A DNA stretch of 64,000 bases from Candidatus Poribacteria bacterium (lineage in GTDB: Bacteria > Poribacteria > WGA-4E > JAJDTR01): positions 1 to 64,000 of the forward strand of contig JAJDTR010000083.1 of NCBI GenBank assembly GCA_022827055.1, read 5' to 3'. The position numbers and the translations under genes are program-made. Below, in pieces: positions 17,751 to 25,429 of the stretch (the stretch's first letter is position 1; each line of letters starts with the position of its first letter). The notes under the pieces are model-generated. The model had not been told where the DNA came from, did not search any database, and was given only the letters and a program-made list of their open reading frames with translations.

Positions 17751-19238
17751 ATGAAGCAGGCACAGGCAAATAACTTGCGTTCCCCCGGTGCGGTACTGTT
17801 GATCTCCTGTTATGAATTGGGACATCAACCGATGGGGGTCGCCATGCCTCTCGGTTTCTTGGAAGGGGCTGGCTTCTCACCCGCCGCAATCGACGTTTCA
17901 GCCGAACCCTTAGACGCGGATAAGATCTCCCGTGCCCGTTTTGTGGGAATCGCCGTCCCAATGCACACCGCCTTGCGTTTGGGTGTTTACGTCGTTAAAC
18001 GCGTCCGCAAGCTTAATCCGGAGGCAATAATCTGCCTCTACGGTCTCTACGCCGGTCTCAACGCAGATTACCTGCTAGACAACGGTGCGGACTTCTGCAT
18101 TGCCGGTGAGTATGAATCACCCTTACTTGCGCTTGTTGAGATGATTGACAAGGACGAGATTTTTGGTTCGTCGGAGGAATCAAGACTGCCCAATGGCGTG
18201 ATCGGCGATGGAGTGAAAGCCCGACCTTTTCTGAAGCGCTTGTCTTTCTCACCGCCGTCGCGTGCGCCGCTGCCAGCGCTGAATTCGTATGCACGCCTAG
18301 CGCATCGCGGCGAACGTCGATTGGTCGGATATGTCGAAGGCAGCCGCGGATGCAAATACTTCTGCACGCACTGCCCCATCCCGCCGGTTTACGATGGACG
18401 TTTCTTTGTCGTCCCGCAGGAGACTGTGTTGGAGGACATTCGCAGGCAAGTTCAAGCCGGAGCGACACACATCACCTTCGGCGATCCGGATTTTTTGAAT
18501 GGCCCCACCCATTCGCTGCGTCTTGTCAGAGCAATGCACGCCGAGTTTCCGTCCCTGACTTTTGATTTTACCACGAAGGTCGAACACATCATCAAACATA
18601 GCGAGATGTTCCCAGAGTTCAGCAAATTGGGCTGCTTGTTCACGGTCTCAGCGGTGGAATCACTGAGCGATCACGTGCTTCAGCTTCTGGAGAAAAACCA
18701 TACGAGGCGTGATGTCGAGGAGGCAATCGACATTGTCCGCACGGCAAACATATCGCTGCGTCCCACGTGGGTCGCATTCACGCCGTGGACATCGTTGCAT
18801 GATTACCTCGAGGTGTTTGAATTTGTATCGAAACACGACCTGATTGACCACGTCGATCCGGTGCAGTACGCCGTTCGATTATTGATTCCACCGGGATCGC
18901 ATTTGTTGAACGGAGACGCCGTGAAACCGCACCTCGGTTCGCTGGACCAGAGTGCATTTAGCTACCACTGGTCACATCCCGATCCGCGGATGGATGAACT
19001 CCACAAAACCGTCGGTGCATTGGCGGAAAAAAATTCTCAGACGGGCGTGGATCCGTGCGAGACATTCTATTCAGTCTGGGAGCTTACGGCAAGTTTGCGA
19101 GGCAGCGCCCCTCCGGAACGTCGAACATTTCCCACGGATTCCGAGAGAGCGCCGCGGCTTACGGAACCGTGGTTTTGCTGAGCAGAACCGACGGAAGGTC
19201 AGTTGGACCTTCTTCAAACGCAAGATCCGAGGGTGTAA
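17751..19238 (+). CDS. CUAEP-tail radical SAM selenoprotein (UGA read as selenocysteine)
   Basis: Radical SAM enzyme of unknown reaction, 495 residues if UGA at 19179-19181 encodes Sec477. The N-terminal 180 residues resemble a cobalamin-binding fold but lack the DxHxxG motif. The cluster motif is Cys201-x3-Cys205-x2-Cys208 in GSRGCKYFCTHCPIPP, followed by the TIM-barrel segment ATHITFGDPDFLNGP. Conventional reading stops after RLTEPWFC. Reading through UGA adds Ala-Glu-Pro-Thr and 14 more residues to TAA at 19236-19238, giving the tail Cys-Sec-Ala-Glu-Pro. That tail is the signature of the family I recall as CUAEP/CCAEP-tail radical SAM (seleno)proteins. A SECIS-like hairpin follows the UGA. 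Start ATG 17751. Confidence 0.9.
19179..19213 (+). promoter_or_regulatory. Bacterial SECIS-like element directing Sec insertion at UGA 19179
   Basis: Twelve bases after the UGA, GAAGGTC (19194-19200) pairs perfectly with GACCTTC (19206-19212) around the loop AGTTG, with an extra G-U pair at 19193/19213. The second loop base is G and the loop lies 19 bases beyond the UGA. Both fit the published bacterial SECIS pattern (a G among the first two loop bases, 16-37 bases from UGA). Confidence 0.8.
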
Positions 19239-19428
19239 GAGAATCGGTCTGTGGCTAATGACATATACGAACTCGCGGATTTGATTTTATTGGAACTTAT
19301 GTATCCGAACGTCCCATCTCCTCAAATGATGGCGAATCATTCTACGCAGTGAGTTTTGTTAGGCATTACGTATTACACAATACCCCCATCAGTCGCTATG
19401 GAACGAGAAAACCTGCGTAAGTAAAGAT

Positions 19429-19457
19429 TTGACAAAGCGCATTGGGTAACTTATAAT
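19429..19457 (+). promoter_or_regulatory. Consensus sigma-70 promoter for the iron-sulfur gene pair
   Basis: TTGACA (19429-19434), exactly 17 bases, TATAAT (19452-19457): a perfect match to both hexamers. Transcription would begin near 19463-19466. Confidence 0.8.
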
Positions 19458-19462
19458 TTAGA

Positions 19463-19504
19463 ATGGCTGTTCGCTTAACCGACGAAAGCAAGGCAGATGT
19501 ATAG
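19463..19504 (+). other. Possible 13-codon leader ORF overlapping the IscU-like start
   Basis: ATG at 19463 lies at or beside the expected transcription start, so it would be leaderless. It encodes MAVRLTDESKADV and stops at TAG 19502-19504, eight bases into the IscU-like gene. It could couple translation or be chance; no homologue is recognised. Confidence 0.3.
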
Positions 19505-19868
19505 CCCACAAGTCATCGACCACCACAAAAATCCGCGCAACGTCGGCATGATAAAGGACGCCGACGGTGTGGGAACGGTGGGAACACCCGCCAGCGGCGA
19601 GATGATAAAGTTTTGGATTCGGGTTCACGGCGGCAGGATTGTCAGCGCCAAGTTTAAGGCTTTCGGGTGCCCTACCGTGATCGCAGCCGGTTCCGTGGCA
19701 ACGCAACTTGCGGCGAATACCACGATTGAAGAAGCATTAAATATTACGCATCGGCAAATCGACGACACATTGGGCGGTTTGCCACAAGAAAAAAAACGTT
19801 ACGCTATCGGCGCGCAAAAGGTTGTTCAATCCGCGATTAACGACTATATTTCAAGAGTAACAGATTGA
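19497..19868 (+). CDS. IscU/NifU-N-like scaffold protein lacking two of three ligand cysteines
   Basis: 123-residue protein with the NifU N-terminal fold: MYSPQVIDHHKNPRNVG at the start, then VGTVGTPASGEMIKFWIRV, FKAFGCPTVIAAGSVATQL and a C-terminal helix. In ordinary IscU/SufU proteins three cysteines and an Asp (the CGD, FGC and HCS sites) build the Fe-S cluster. Here the first is Ser33, with Glu35 for Asp; Cys58 remains; and the third site reads RYAIG with no Cys. It is therefore unlikely to assemble a standard cluster alone and may be a delivery or regulatory paralogue. It shares a promoter with the IscA-like gene 16 bases downstream. The only in-frame start is ATG 19497. Confidence 0.88.
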   Translation: MYSPQVIDHHKNPRNVGMIKDADGVGTVGTPASGEMIKFWIRVHGGRIVSAKFKAFGCPTVIAAGSVATQLAANTTIEEALNITHRQIDDTLGGLPQEKKRYAIGAQKVVQSAINDYISRVTD

Positions 19869-19884
19869 ACGGAGGGGAAGGATC

Positions 19885-20214
19885 ATGATAACAGTCACGG
19901 AAAACGCCGCACAAAAGGCAATCGGCTTGATCGAACGGGAGGGCCATTCCGCGGAGGAAGGATTTGGTTTACGGATGAAGGTTGTCGGCGGGGGCTGTTC
20001 CGGCTTCCAATACGACCTTGCATTTGGCGAATCCAAAGGTAACGATAAGGTCTTTGAATTTCACGGACTAAAGGTCTTCGTCGACCCGCGAAGTACGCTT
20101 TACCTTGCTGGCTCAACCTTGGACTACCAGGACGGTCTGATGGACTCCGGCTTCAAGATTACCAATCCGAACGCTAAGACAGAATGCGGTTGCGGCGAAT
20201 CCTTCAGCGTATAA
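19885..20214 (+). CDS. HesB/IscA-type iron-sulfur cluster carrier
   Basis: 109-residue A-type carrier that receives Fe-S clusters from scaffolds and hands them to target enzymes in the cytoplasm. The three ligand cysteines are all present: VGGGCSGFQYDL (first) and ECGCGESFSV (second and third) at the C terminus. Length is normal for IscA/ErpA/SufA. A strong ribosome site (GGAGGGGAAGG) precedes ATG 19885. It forms a two-gene unit with the IscU-like gene and is followed by a strong terminator. Whether it serves the neighbouring radical SAM enzyme is a reasonable but untested idea. Confidence 0.95.
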   Translation: MITVTENAAQKAIGLIEREGHSAEEGFGLRMKVVGGGCSGFQYDLAFGESKGNDKVFEFHGLKVFVDPRSTLYLAGSTLDYQDGLMDSGFKITNPNAKTECGCGESFSV

Positions 20215-20240
20215 TTTAATCAAGATTTAATGTGGACACA

Positions 20241-20278
20241 GGGCGGAATACACGAATGTCGTATTCTGCCCTTTTTTT
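20241..20278 (+). terminator. Rho-independent terminator after the IscA-like gene
   Basis: GGGCGGAATAC (20241-20251) pairs with GTATTCTGCCC (20261-20271), 11 bp with one G-U pair and a 9-base loop, followed by seven T's. Confidence 0.9.
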
Positions 20279-20394
20279 GTGATCGCTTGAAGGAATCATC
20301 CCAACGAGAAGTCGAATATTACTCCATTATAGGGAGTGCTTAGCCTTTCGAAAGCCCGGCGAACCTTGCCACTTGGCAGCGCTTTCCCCAAGAA

Positions 20395-20812
20395 TCAGGA
20401 AAGCGCCTCCCCCAAAAGCGACTTTGCGAAACTCACACATTCCGAGGCATGTGCAATTGCCTCACCAAAGTCAAATGCTTCGTTAGGGCCAATCTCGTCG
20501 TACGTCGTACCTCAAATCTCTCGCATAACTAGTATAGCGATTCGAATCGAGAAACGCAGCCGGCAGATGGATGTTGTTATCGTTCACCAATTGTGCCAGT
20601 CCAGCAATCGAGTGTGTTCTCGGATAGTCGATAACATAAAAAACCAGAATAGCTTTAAGCGATTTTTCAACCGCCTGCTGCACATGAAAGCCTATCCCTT
20701 CAGGATTGCCTTGGGTGCTATCACGAAGAATGGCGGCATTCAGCAGGTCGGTTTCAGCTTTCTTCAATAGAGTTTGAACCAACTCCTTTTCCGCCGCGTT
20801 CATACAATACAA
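20395..20812 (-). pseudogene. HEPN-domain toxin gene, frameshifted by a 7-bp tandem duplication
   Basis: Partner of the MNT gene upstream. The first part reads as a HEPN protein: AEKELVQTLLKKAETDLLNA, GFHVQQAVEKSLKAIL and YPRTHSIAGLAQL. As it stands the frame ends at 20483 after RYDVRRDWP. Removing one copy of the tandem 7-mer at 20496-20509 restores EIGPNEAFDFGEAIAHASEC and then SFAKSLLGEALS to a stop at 20395-20397, the usual C-terminal end of the family and a normal length of about 136 residues. So the gene is disrupted, or switched off reversibly by slippage. Start TTG 20812 has GGGAGG six bases upstream; ATG 20803 is possible. Confidence 0.88.
20496..20509. repeat. Tandem CGTCGTA duplication inside the HEPN gene
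   Basis: Two adjacent identical copies of CGTCGTA (TACGACG on the coding strand). One copy would keep the HEPN frame open; two copies shift it. Confidence 0.9.
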
Positions 20813-21116
20813 CGCCATCCTCCCTCAACGATTTCTGAAATCCGACTCGGATTTGTTGGTATTTTCTATCCTCTTCAGCGCTTCGCACAAGTACGTCCGC
20901 GAAGATAGGGAGTGCCAAGAGTGCGACATTTATCTGATGCGCTTCTTCGGGGCGTGATTTCACCTCATCTTTCACAACTAGCAAATCATAGTCGGATTCC
21001 TCATCGCCATCTCCGCGCGCCCTCGATCCGAAGAGTACAATCTTCCTCGGACTCGCCACCTCTCGAATGTGTCTAACAATCTCTTGACATATCTTGTCTT
21101 CTGAAGGGTTGATCAT
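20754..21116 (-). CDS. MNT-type minimal nucleotidyltransferase (HEPN antitoxin)
   Basis: 120-residue polymerase-beta-like nucleotidyltransferase. The signature GSRARGDGDEESDYDLLVV gives the GSxxxG loop and the Asp-x-Asp metal site. In MNT/HEPN pairs this protein is the antitoxin and can AMPylate or sequester the HEPN RNase. The start ATG 21116 has GAGG seven bases upstream; the longer frame to 21137 starts before that site. Its 3' end overlaps the HEPN start by about 59 bases, as is common in these pairs. The gene looks intact although its partner is frameshifted, which is viable, since loss of toxin is harmless. Confidence 0.9.
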   Translation of the reverse strand: MINPSEDKICQEIVRHIREVASPRKIVLFGSRARGDGDEESDYDLLVVKDEVKSRPEEAHQINVALLALPIFADVLVRSAEEDRKYQQIRVGFQKSLREDGVVLYERGGKGVGSNSIEES

Positions 21117-21227
21117 GGTTGATACCTCGCACGCCATTCTCGGTTAGTCTATAGGCTCTTGGCTGCACTCCCGCTTTTTCATCTATCTACAACTGAAACG
21201 CTTGAATCAAAGCTAACAGGGCGAGAA

Positions 21228-22442
21228 TCATCCGACACCATCACCTAAAAACTGCGCTTCCACCTCGTCCCCTGACTTTAGACTCACGCCTGGCGGAATG
21301 ACTATAAAGCCGTTTGCCAACACAAGCGAATAGAGGATGCCCGACCCCTGCGGCCCCGTTGTTTTTGCGTAATACTCCCCTTCGCGCTGCGTGATGATTG
21401 CTCGCATGAAGTTGGTTCGCTTATCTTTGTTGGCGACAGCTTCCTCCAATTTGGCTTTGAACGCTGGGCGAAACGGGTTCGAATGCCCCGCCATCTTGAG
21501 CAGCGCCGGACGAACGAAGAGTTCAAACACCACAAGAGAAGAAACAGGATTTCCCGGTAAGCCAAAGATTGGTTTGCCGTCGGCGATACCGTACGCTTGC
21601 GGCTTCCCCGGTTTCATCGCCACCCGCCAGAAATTGACCTTCCCGAGTTTGGCCAGTACCGACTTGACAACATCGTGCTCTCCGACAGACACACCCCCGC
21701 TAGTAATAAGGGCATCGGCGCGATTCAGTCCGCCGCGGAATATGCGCTCGGTTTCCGCCTCATCGTCGCGCGCGATCCCCATATCGATTGGAATACACCC
21801 TGCCTCCCGGAGTTGCGCGCAGATGCCGTAACGGTTGCTGTCGTGGATCTTCCCGGGTTCCAACGCGACCCCGAGCGGTGTTAGCTCATCGCCCGTAGAA
21901 ACCACCGCCACCCGCGGACGCCTGTACACTAGCACTTCCGATCGATTTAGTGACGCCAGCATGGAGCATTCCTGTGGACGGAGAAGTTTCCCGCTGCCGA
22001 TGACGAGATCGCCGCTTCTCACGCTCTCCCCCGTGAACCGGACGTTTTCCGCCTTATCCACCGCTTCCGCAATCCGAACCTGTTCCCCGTTGAACTGGGT
22101 CACCTCCTGCATGACGACCGCATCCGCTCCCGCAGGCATCATTGCGCCCGTCATGATTCGTGCGGCTTGGCCTCGATCAATCCGTTTCGCGGGCGCGTAC
22201 CCGGCGGCGATTGCTTCAACTACCTCCAAGCTTACAGGCGTCACCTCGGAAGCGCCTCGAACATCCTCCGCAATAACGGCGAAACCATCCATCGCCGAGT
22301 TGTCAAAAGGAGGAATGTGTTCTTCGGCATAAATATCCTCCGCAAGCACATGGCCCAGACAGTCCAAAATTCCACGCTGTTCCGTCGCTGAAACGCTGAC
22401 GGTGTCCAGCATTCGTTTACGCGCTTCTTCCACAGTTAACAT
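21228..22442 (-). CDS. moeA: Molybdopterin molybdenumtransferase MoeA
   Basis: 404-residue enzyme that inserts molybdate into adenylylated molybdopterin to give molybdenum cofactor. Family landmarks: HIPPFDNSAMDGFAV near residue 44, RIMTGAMMPAGADAVVMQE, VAVVSTGDELTPLG, ITSGGVSVGEHDVV and KPGKPQAYG followed by FGLPGNPVSS. Length and domain order are normal. Start ATG 22442 is preceded by GGGGGAA; the codon before it is TTG in frame. The gene overlaps the end of mobA by 26 bases, so the two are translated together. It indicates that the host makes a molybdoenzyme, though none is in the window. Confidence 0.96.
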   Translation of the reverse strand: MLTVEEARKRMLDTVSVSATEQRGILDCLGHVLAEDIYAEEHIPPFDNSAMDGFAVIAEDVRGASEVTPVSLEVVEAIAAGYAPAKRIDRGQAARIMTGAMMPAGADAVVMQEVTQFNGEQVRIAEAVDKAENVRFTGESVRSGDLVIGSGKLLRPQECSMLASLNRSEVLVYRRPRVAVVSTGDELTPLGVALEPGKIHDSNRYGICAQLREAGCIPIDMGIARDDEAETERIFRGGLNRADALITSGGVSVGEHDVVKSVLAKLGKVNFWRVAMKPGKPQAYGIADGKPIFGLPGNPVSSLVVFELFVRPALLKMAGHSNPFRPAFKAKLEEAVANKDKRTNFMRAIITQREGEYYAKTTGPQGSGILYSLVLANGFIVIPPGVSLKSGDEVEAQFLGDGVG

Positions 22443-23073
22443 CAAATTCCCCCATCATCTCGCGTTCCAACATCTCTTTCACCCTTTCAAAATCTTCGCG
22501 AGTGTTTACGTTTTCGAACGAAAGCCCCTCGGGATCATATTCTTGCCATTCGTCCGGAGGAACCCGGTGGACTTTGATACGATCACAAAGCGCATGCAGG
22601 CGCAACTCGCCCTCGCCAAGCATCTGGCGGATAACGTGGTTGCAGCGCCGTGAATACACGGCGCATAACGTCTGCAACTTCGTATTGGACTCCTCCATCT
22701 CCCGTGTGTAGGGCACAACGGCGTCATGTTTTCCCAAAAGCGTGAGGAGGTAGGTCATTAGTTTGGGCTGGAGGAGCGGCATATCACAGGCAACACACAC
22801 AACAGCGTTGTTGACCGCGTGAGTAAGCCCGGTGTAGACACCTCCGAGCGCGCCAGACTTGGGAATAAGATCCTCGTATACCCGCACATCCAACTCGCTA
22901 TACAGATGCGCCGAATTTGCAATAACGATGGTTTCACCAGTGACACTCTGCAACCGCTTCAAGGTACGTGAAATGAGAGTCTCATCCCCCAAGCGCATCA
23001 ACGCTTTGTTTCGCCCCATGCGCCGGCTATCCCCGCCCGCAAGGATGACCCCGGTTGCCTTTTCAGCGTCCAA
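22417..23073 (-). CDS. mobA: Molybdenum cofactor guanylyltransferase MobA
   Basis: 218-residue enzyme that attaches GMP to molybdenum cofactor, forming the dinucleotide used by DMSO-reductase-family enzymes such as formate dehydrogenase and nitrate reductase. The nucleotide-binding loop is GVILAGGDSRRMGRNKAL at the N terminus, with CDMPLLQPKL (metal-binding Asp) and VPYTREMEESNTKLQTLCAV following. Start TTG 23073 has GGAG 11 bases upstream, weak but the only sensible choice. It is followed directly by moeA. The presence of mobA implies bis-MGD enzymes elsewhere in the genome, which may include a selenium-containing formate dehydrogenase, consistent with the predicted Sec machinery; this link is inference. 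Confidence 0.94.
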   Translation of the reverse strand: MDAEKATGVILAGGDSRRMGRNKALMRLGDETLISRTLKRLQSVTGETIVIANSAHLYSELDVRVYEDLIPKSGALGGVYTGLTHAVNNAVVCVACDMPLLQPKLMTYLLTLLGKHDAVVPYTREMEESNTKLQTLCAVYSRRCNHVIRQMLGEGELRLHALCDRIKVHRVPPDEWQEYDPEGLSFENVNTREDFERVKEMLEREMMGEFDVNCGRSA

Positions 23074-23269
23074 TTTGGCAAATACTCCAATGTCTTGAAA
23101 TGACGTCGTCCTGTCACATTGATGTCAATCTTACCACTCGGGATGAAGAACGTCAACATGAATGCAGAACACGCGGCGATTACAGCGTGCTCGTATCCCT
23201 TCTCGTTTGAGGTTTTCATCAAGATCCTGTAGCACCGCCCACCAGCCGTTGAGAGCGCCGGTCCTGTAG

Positions 23270-23296
23270 GTTGGGTTGAACGCAGTGAAACCCAAC
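23270..23296. repeat. GTTGGGTT...AACCCAAC hairpin repeat
   Basis: GTTGGGTT (23270-23277) pairs with AACCCAAC (23289-23296) around an 11-base loop. It shares CAGTGAAACCCAACTCC with 16366-16395. Confidence 0.6.
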
Positions 23297-23368
23297 TCCA
23301 ACCCGAGACTAAGCCCTCATTGGGGCAACAATCAAATGTAGATCTCCTTCTTGATTCGTGCTTCGCGA

Positions 23369-23397
23369 TTGACGATTAACGACGTATATGTTAGAAT
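23369..23397 (+). promoter_or_regulatory. Sigma-70-type promoter for the YdjM-like gene
   Basis: TTGACG (23369-23374), 17 bases, TAGAAT (23392-23397). The following gene starts at 23429, giving a leader of about 25 bases with AAGGGG in it. Confidence 0.65.
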
Positions 23398-23428
23398 GAG
23401 ATAAGACTCTGAAGGGGCCGCATGTTGC

Positions 23429-24010
23429 GTGAACCGTATGCATACACAATCCCACGCGCTCATCAACATGGCGTTGCTGTCGCGCGCGCATAAACCGCAT
23501 CGCCACGGATGCGCACTTCTTGGCGCGATGCTGCCCGATGTTCCGATCTTTGTCTTCTTTGGCGTTGAGTCCCTGTTATTGAGACATTCGCAATCGGAAA
23601 TCTGGTCGGAACGCTATTTTCTACCCGAATGGCAGAACGTCATCGATCCGTTCAACTCCATTCCGCTCATTCTCCTCGGCGTCGGCATCGGGTATCTACT
23701 CCGGTCCGACCGTACCCGTGTGGTGTGTTGGAGCATGCTGCTCCACTGCCTAGCCGATTTCTTCCTCCATCGTGAGGATGCCCATCGACACTTTTTCCCA
23801 TTCTGGGACTACAAATTCAAAAGCCCTATCTCGTACTGGGAAACGGATTATCATGCGGGAATCGTATCAGCAGTCGAGATAGTGGCAACCATTGGGGCAT
23901 CGGTTTACCTGTTTCCACGCCTCAAATCCTATTTCGGCAAAGCCGCACTGATTGCCGTCAATGCCATATCCGTGCTCCTCTATATCGCCTTCATCTTCGT
24001 TTTCGCATAA
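23429..24010 (+). CDS. YdjM/DUF457-like membrane protein, putative metal-dependent hydrolase
   Basis: 193-residue integral membrane protein. The pattern MHTQSHALINMALL at the N terminus, LLGAMLPDVPIFVFF, and LLHCLADFFLHREDAHRHFFPF gives the His and Asp residues typical of membrane-bound metal-dependent hydrolases of the YdjM/DUF457 type. Roughly four to five hydrophobic segments can be seen, including IPLILLGVGIGYLL and the C-terminal AISVLLYIAFIFVFA. Function in the family is not established. GTG 23429 is used as start; ATG 23438 is an alternative. It stands between mobA (divergent) and the sugar dehydratase, separated from the latter by a repeat-containing gap, and is probably transcribed alone. 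Confidence 0.72.
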   Translation: MNRMHTQSHALINMALLSRAHKPHRHGCALLGAMLPDVPIFVFFGVESLLLRHSQSEIWSERYFLPEWQNVIDPFNSIPLILLGVGIGYLLRSDRTRVVCWSMLLHCLADFFLHREDAHRHFFPFWDYKFKSPISYWETDYHAGIVSAVEIVATIGASVYLFPRLKSYFGKAALIAVNAISVLLYIAFIFVFA

Positions 24011-24077
24011 TTTCACGGCAATTCGAATCACCGGCAGATAAACCAAAGAAACCGCGTGCCGTCTCTGGGTTGTCTTC

Positions 24078-24101
24078 TTACGCATTACGCATCACGTATT
24101 A
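24078..24101. repeat. TACGCATTACGCATCACG repeat, copy
   Basis: One of several related intergenic copies built from ATTACGCAT/ATGCGTAAT units; others are near 19363, 25201, 26447, 49612 and 50161. Confidence 0.6.
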
Positions 24102-24176
24102 GCTACTTTAACCATTTTTCTGACAGAAGCCATTTCTTTGAAAACCCTGTTTCATCCCATTACTCCATGAAATCCT

Positions 24177-25202
24177 ATGAAACTATTAGTCACAGGCGGC
24201 GCCGGATTTATCGGATGCAACTTCATACGCTACTGGCTCCAACACCATCCCGGCGACGCAATTATTAACATCGATCTCCTGACCTATGCGGGGAATCTGA
24301 ATAACCTCGCCGATGTCGGTGACACATACCCGGATCGGTATTCCTTTGTTCATGGCGATATTGGAGATTCCGACTGCGTCGATAACCTCATTGAGGAACA
24401 TCGTCCGGAGGTGATTGTGAATTTCGCCGCCGAATCCCACAACAGCCGCGCTGTCCTCAACCCCCGCCTTTTCTTCGACACGAATGTCATGGGGACGCAG
24501 ATGCTTCTCGAACTTGCCCGCAAACACAGAGTCTCACGATTTCACCACATCTCCACGTGCGAGGTCTACGGCGATCTCGCGCTGGATTCACCCGTAAAGT
24601 TCACGGAAAATCACCCGTATTCTCCGCGCACACCGTACAACGCCTCGAAAGCGGCGGCAGACCACGCCGTCCGCGCCTATTTTGAAACCTATGGGCTTCC
24701 CGTCACCATCTCCAACTGCTCGAACAACTACGGCGCCTATCAACACCCCGAGAAGGTGATACCGCTCTTCACCACGCATGCCCTTGACGATAAACCGCTT
24801 CCGCTTTATCGGAACAGCCTTAACCGCCGGGAATGGCTCGCGGTCTCCGACCACTGCCGGGCTATAGATCTGATTATCGGGAAGGGGAAGATTGGTGAGA
24901 CCTATAATATCGGGAGCGGCGTGGAGCAGAGCGTCGAAGAGATTGCCGATGGCGTCTTGGCGGCGTTGGGCAAACCGCAATCCCTCAAAACTTATGTCCC
25001 CGACCGTCCGGGTCACGATCGCCGATATCTCTTGGATTCCTCGAAAATCCGGCGAGAACTAGATTGGGAACCACAAATCGATTTTCAATCCGGTCTCAAG
25101 GAGACCACGCAGTGGTACGCTCAAAATCGCGACTGGTGGACGGAGATTCTTGAACAGGGAGACACAGAAGCGGTGCAGGAAGATAAGTGGGAAAAGAAAT
25201 AA
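24177..25202 (+). CDS. rfbB: dTDP-glucose 4,6-dehydratase-like NAD(P)-dependent epimerase/dehydratase
   Basis: 341-residue short-chain dehydrogenase-type sugar-nucleotide enzyme, probably making a 4-keto-6-deoxy sugar nucleotide for cell-surface glycans. The cofactor loop is VTGGAGFIGCNF at the N terminus; the catalytic pair Tyr154 and Lys158 is in YNASKAAADHA; NCSNNYGAYQHPEKVIPLF and RREWLAVSDHCRAI are strongly RmlB-like. Two sites differ from the classical enzyme: ESHNSRAV in place of ESHVDRSI, and STCEVYG in place of STDEVYG, so Cys128 stands where the catalytic Asp normally sits while Glu129 is kept. I believe a subfamily with STCEVYG exists. No other sugar genes are adjacent, which is unusual for rfbB. 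Confidence 0.85.
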   Translation: MKLLVTGGAGFIGCNFIRYWLQHHPGDAIINIDLLTYAGNLNNLADVGDTYPDRYSFVHGDIGDSDCVDNLIEEHRPEVIVNFAAESHNSRAVLNPRLFFDTNVMGTQMLLELARKHRVSRFHHISTCEVYGDLALDSPVKFTENHPYSPRTPYNASKAAADHAVRAYFETYGLPVTISNCSNNYGAYQHPEKVIPLFTTHALDDKPLPLYRNSLNRREWLAVSDHCRAIDLIIGKGKIGETYNIGSGVEQSVEEIADGVLAALGKPQSLKTYVPDRPGHDRRYLLDSSKIRRELDWEPQIDFQSGLKETTQWYAQNRDWWTEILEQGDTEAVQEDKWEKK

Positions 25203-25244
25203 TGCGTAATGCGTAAAGCTTGACTTTGTACATCTGTAGGGTGC

Positions 25245-25429
25245 GATCAACCAAGCGGATAGCGCGGGCGATAGAAATCCCCTGCGATCAAGCGAATGAA
25301 TAATGATCGATCAACTGAACGGATAGTGAAGGCGATAGAGAATTTGAAGGTGTATAGAAACGCCAAAGTCCCGTTCACCTACGCCCCAGCGGGATCAAGC
25401 GAACGGATAGTGAGTGCGATAGAGATCCC
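25245..25429. repeat. Three degenerate direct copies of a GATCAA..CGGATAG..GCGATAGA unit
   Basis: Copies at 25245-25282, 25309-25343 and 25393-25429 share GATCAA, CGGATAG and GCGATAGA with conserved spacing; a further partial copy lies near 25286-25305. They are separated by 26-50 unrelated bases, so this is not a CRISPR array, since repeats are diverged and spacers irregular. Confidence 0.65.

Larger units (their letters stand above)
23074..23428. other. Divergent intergenic region with hairpin repeat and promoter
   Basis: No gene is supported between mobA and the YdjM-like gene. It contains the hairpin repeat at 23270-23296 and a good plus-strand promoter at 23369-23397. Confidence 0.6.

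Noticed and set aside
20336..20770. Plus-strand 144-residue open frame
   Set aside because: Antisense to the HEPN gene; the HEPN reading explains the sequence better.
20483..20818. 111-residue HEPN protein as an intact gene
   Set aside because: Its last nine residues are unlike the family, and the sequence beyond matches the family in another frame across a 7-bp tandem duplication.
25245..25429. Possible CRISPR array
   Set aside because: Repeats are diverged, spacers irregular and no cas gene nearby.
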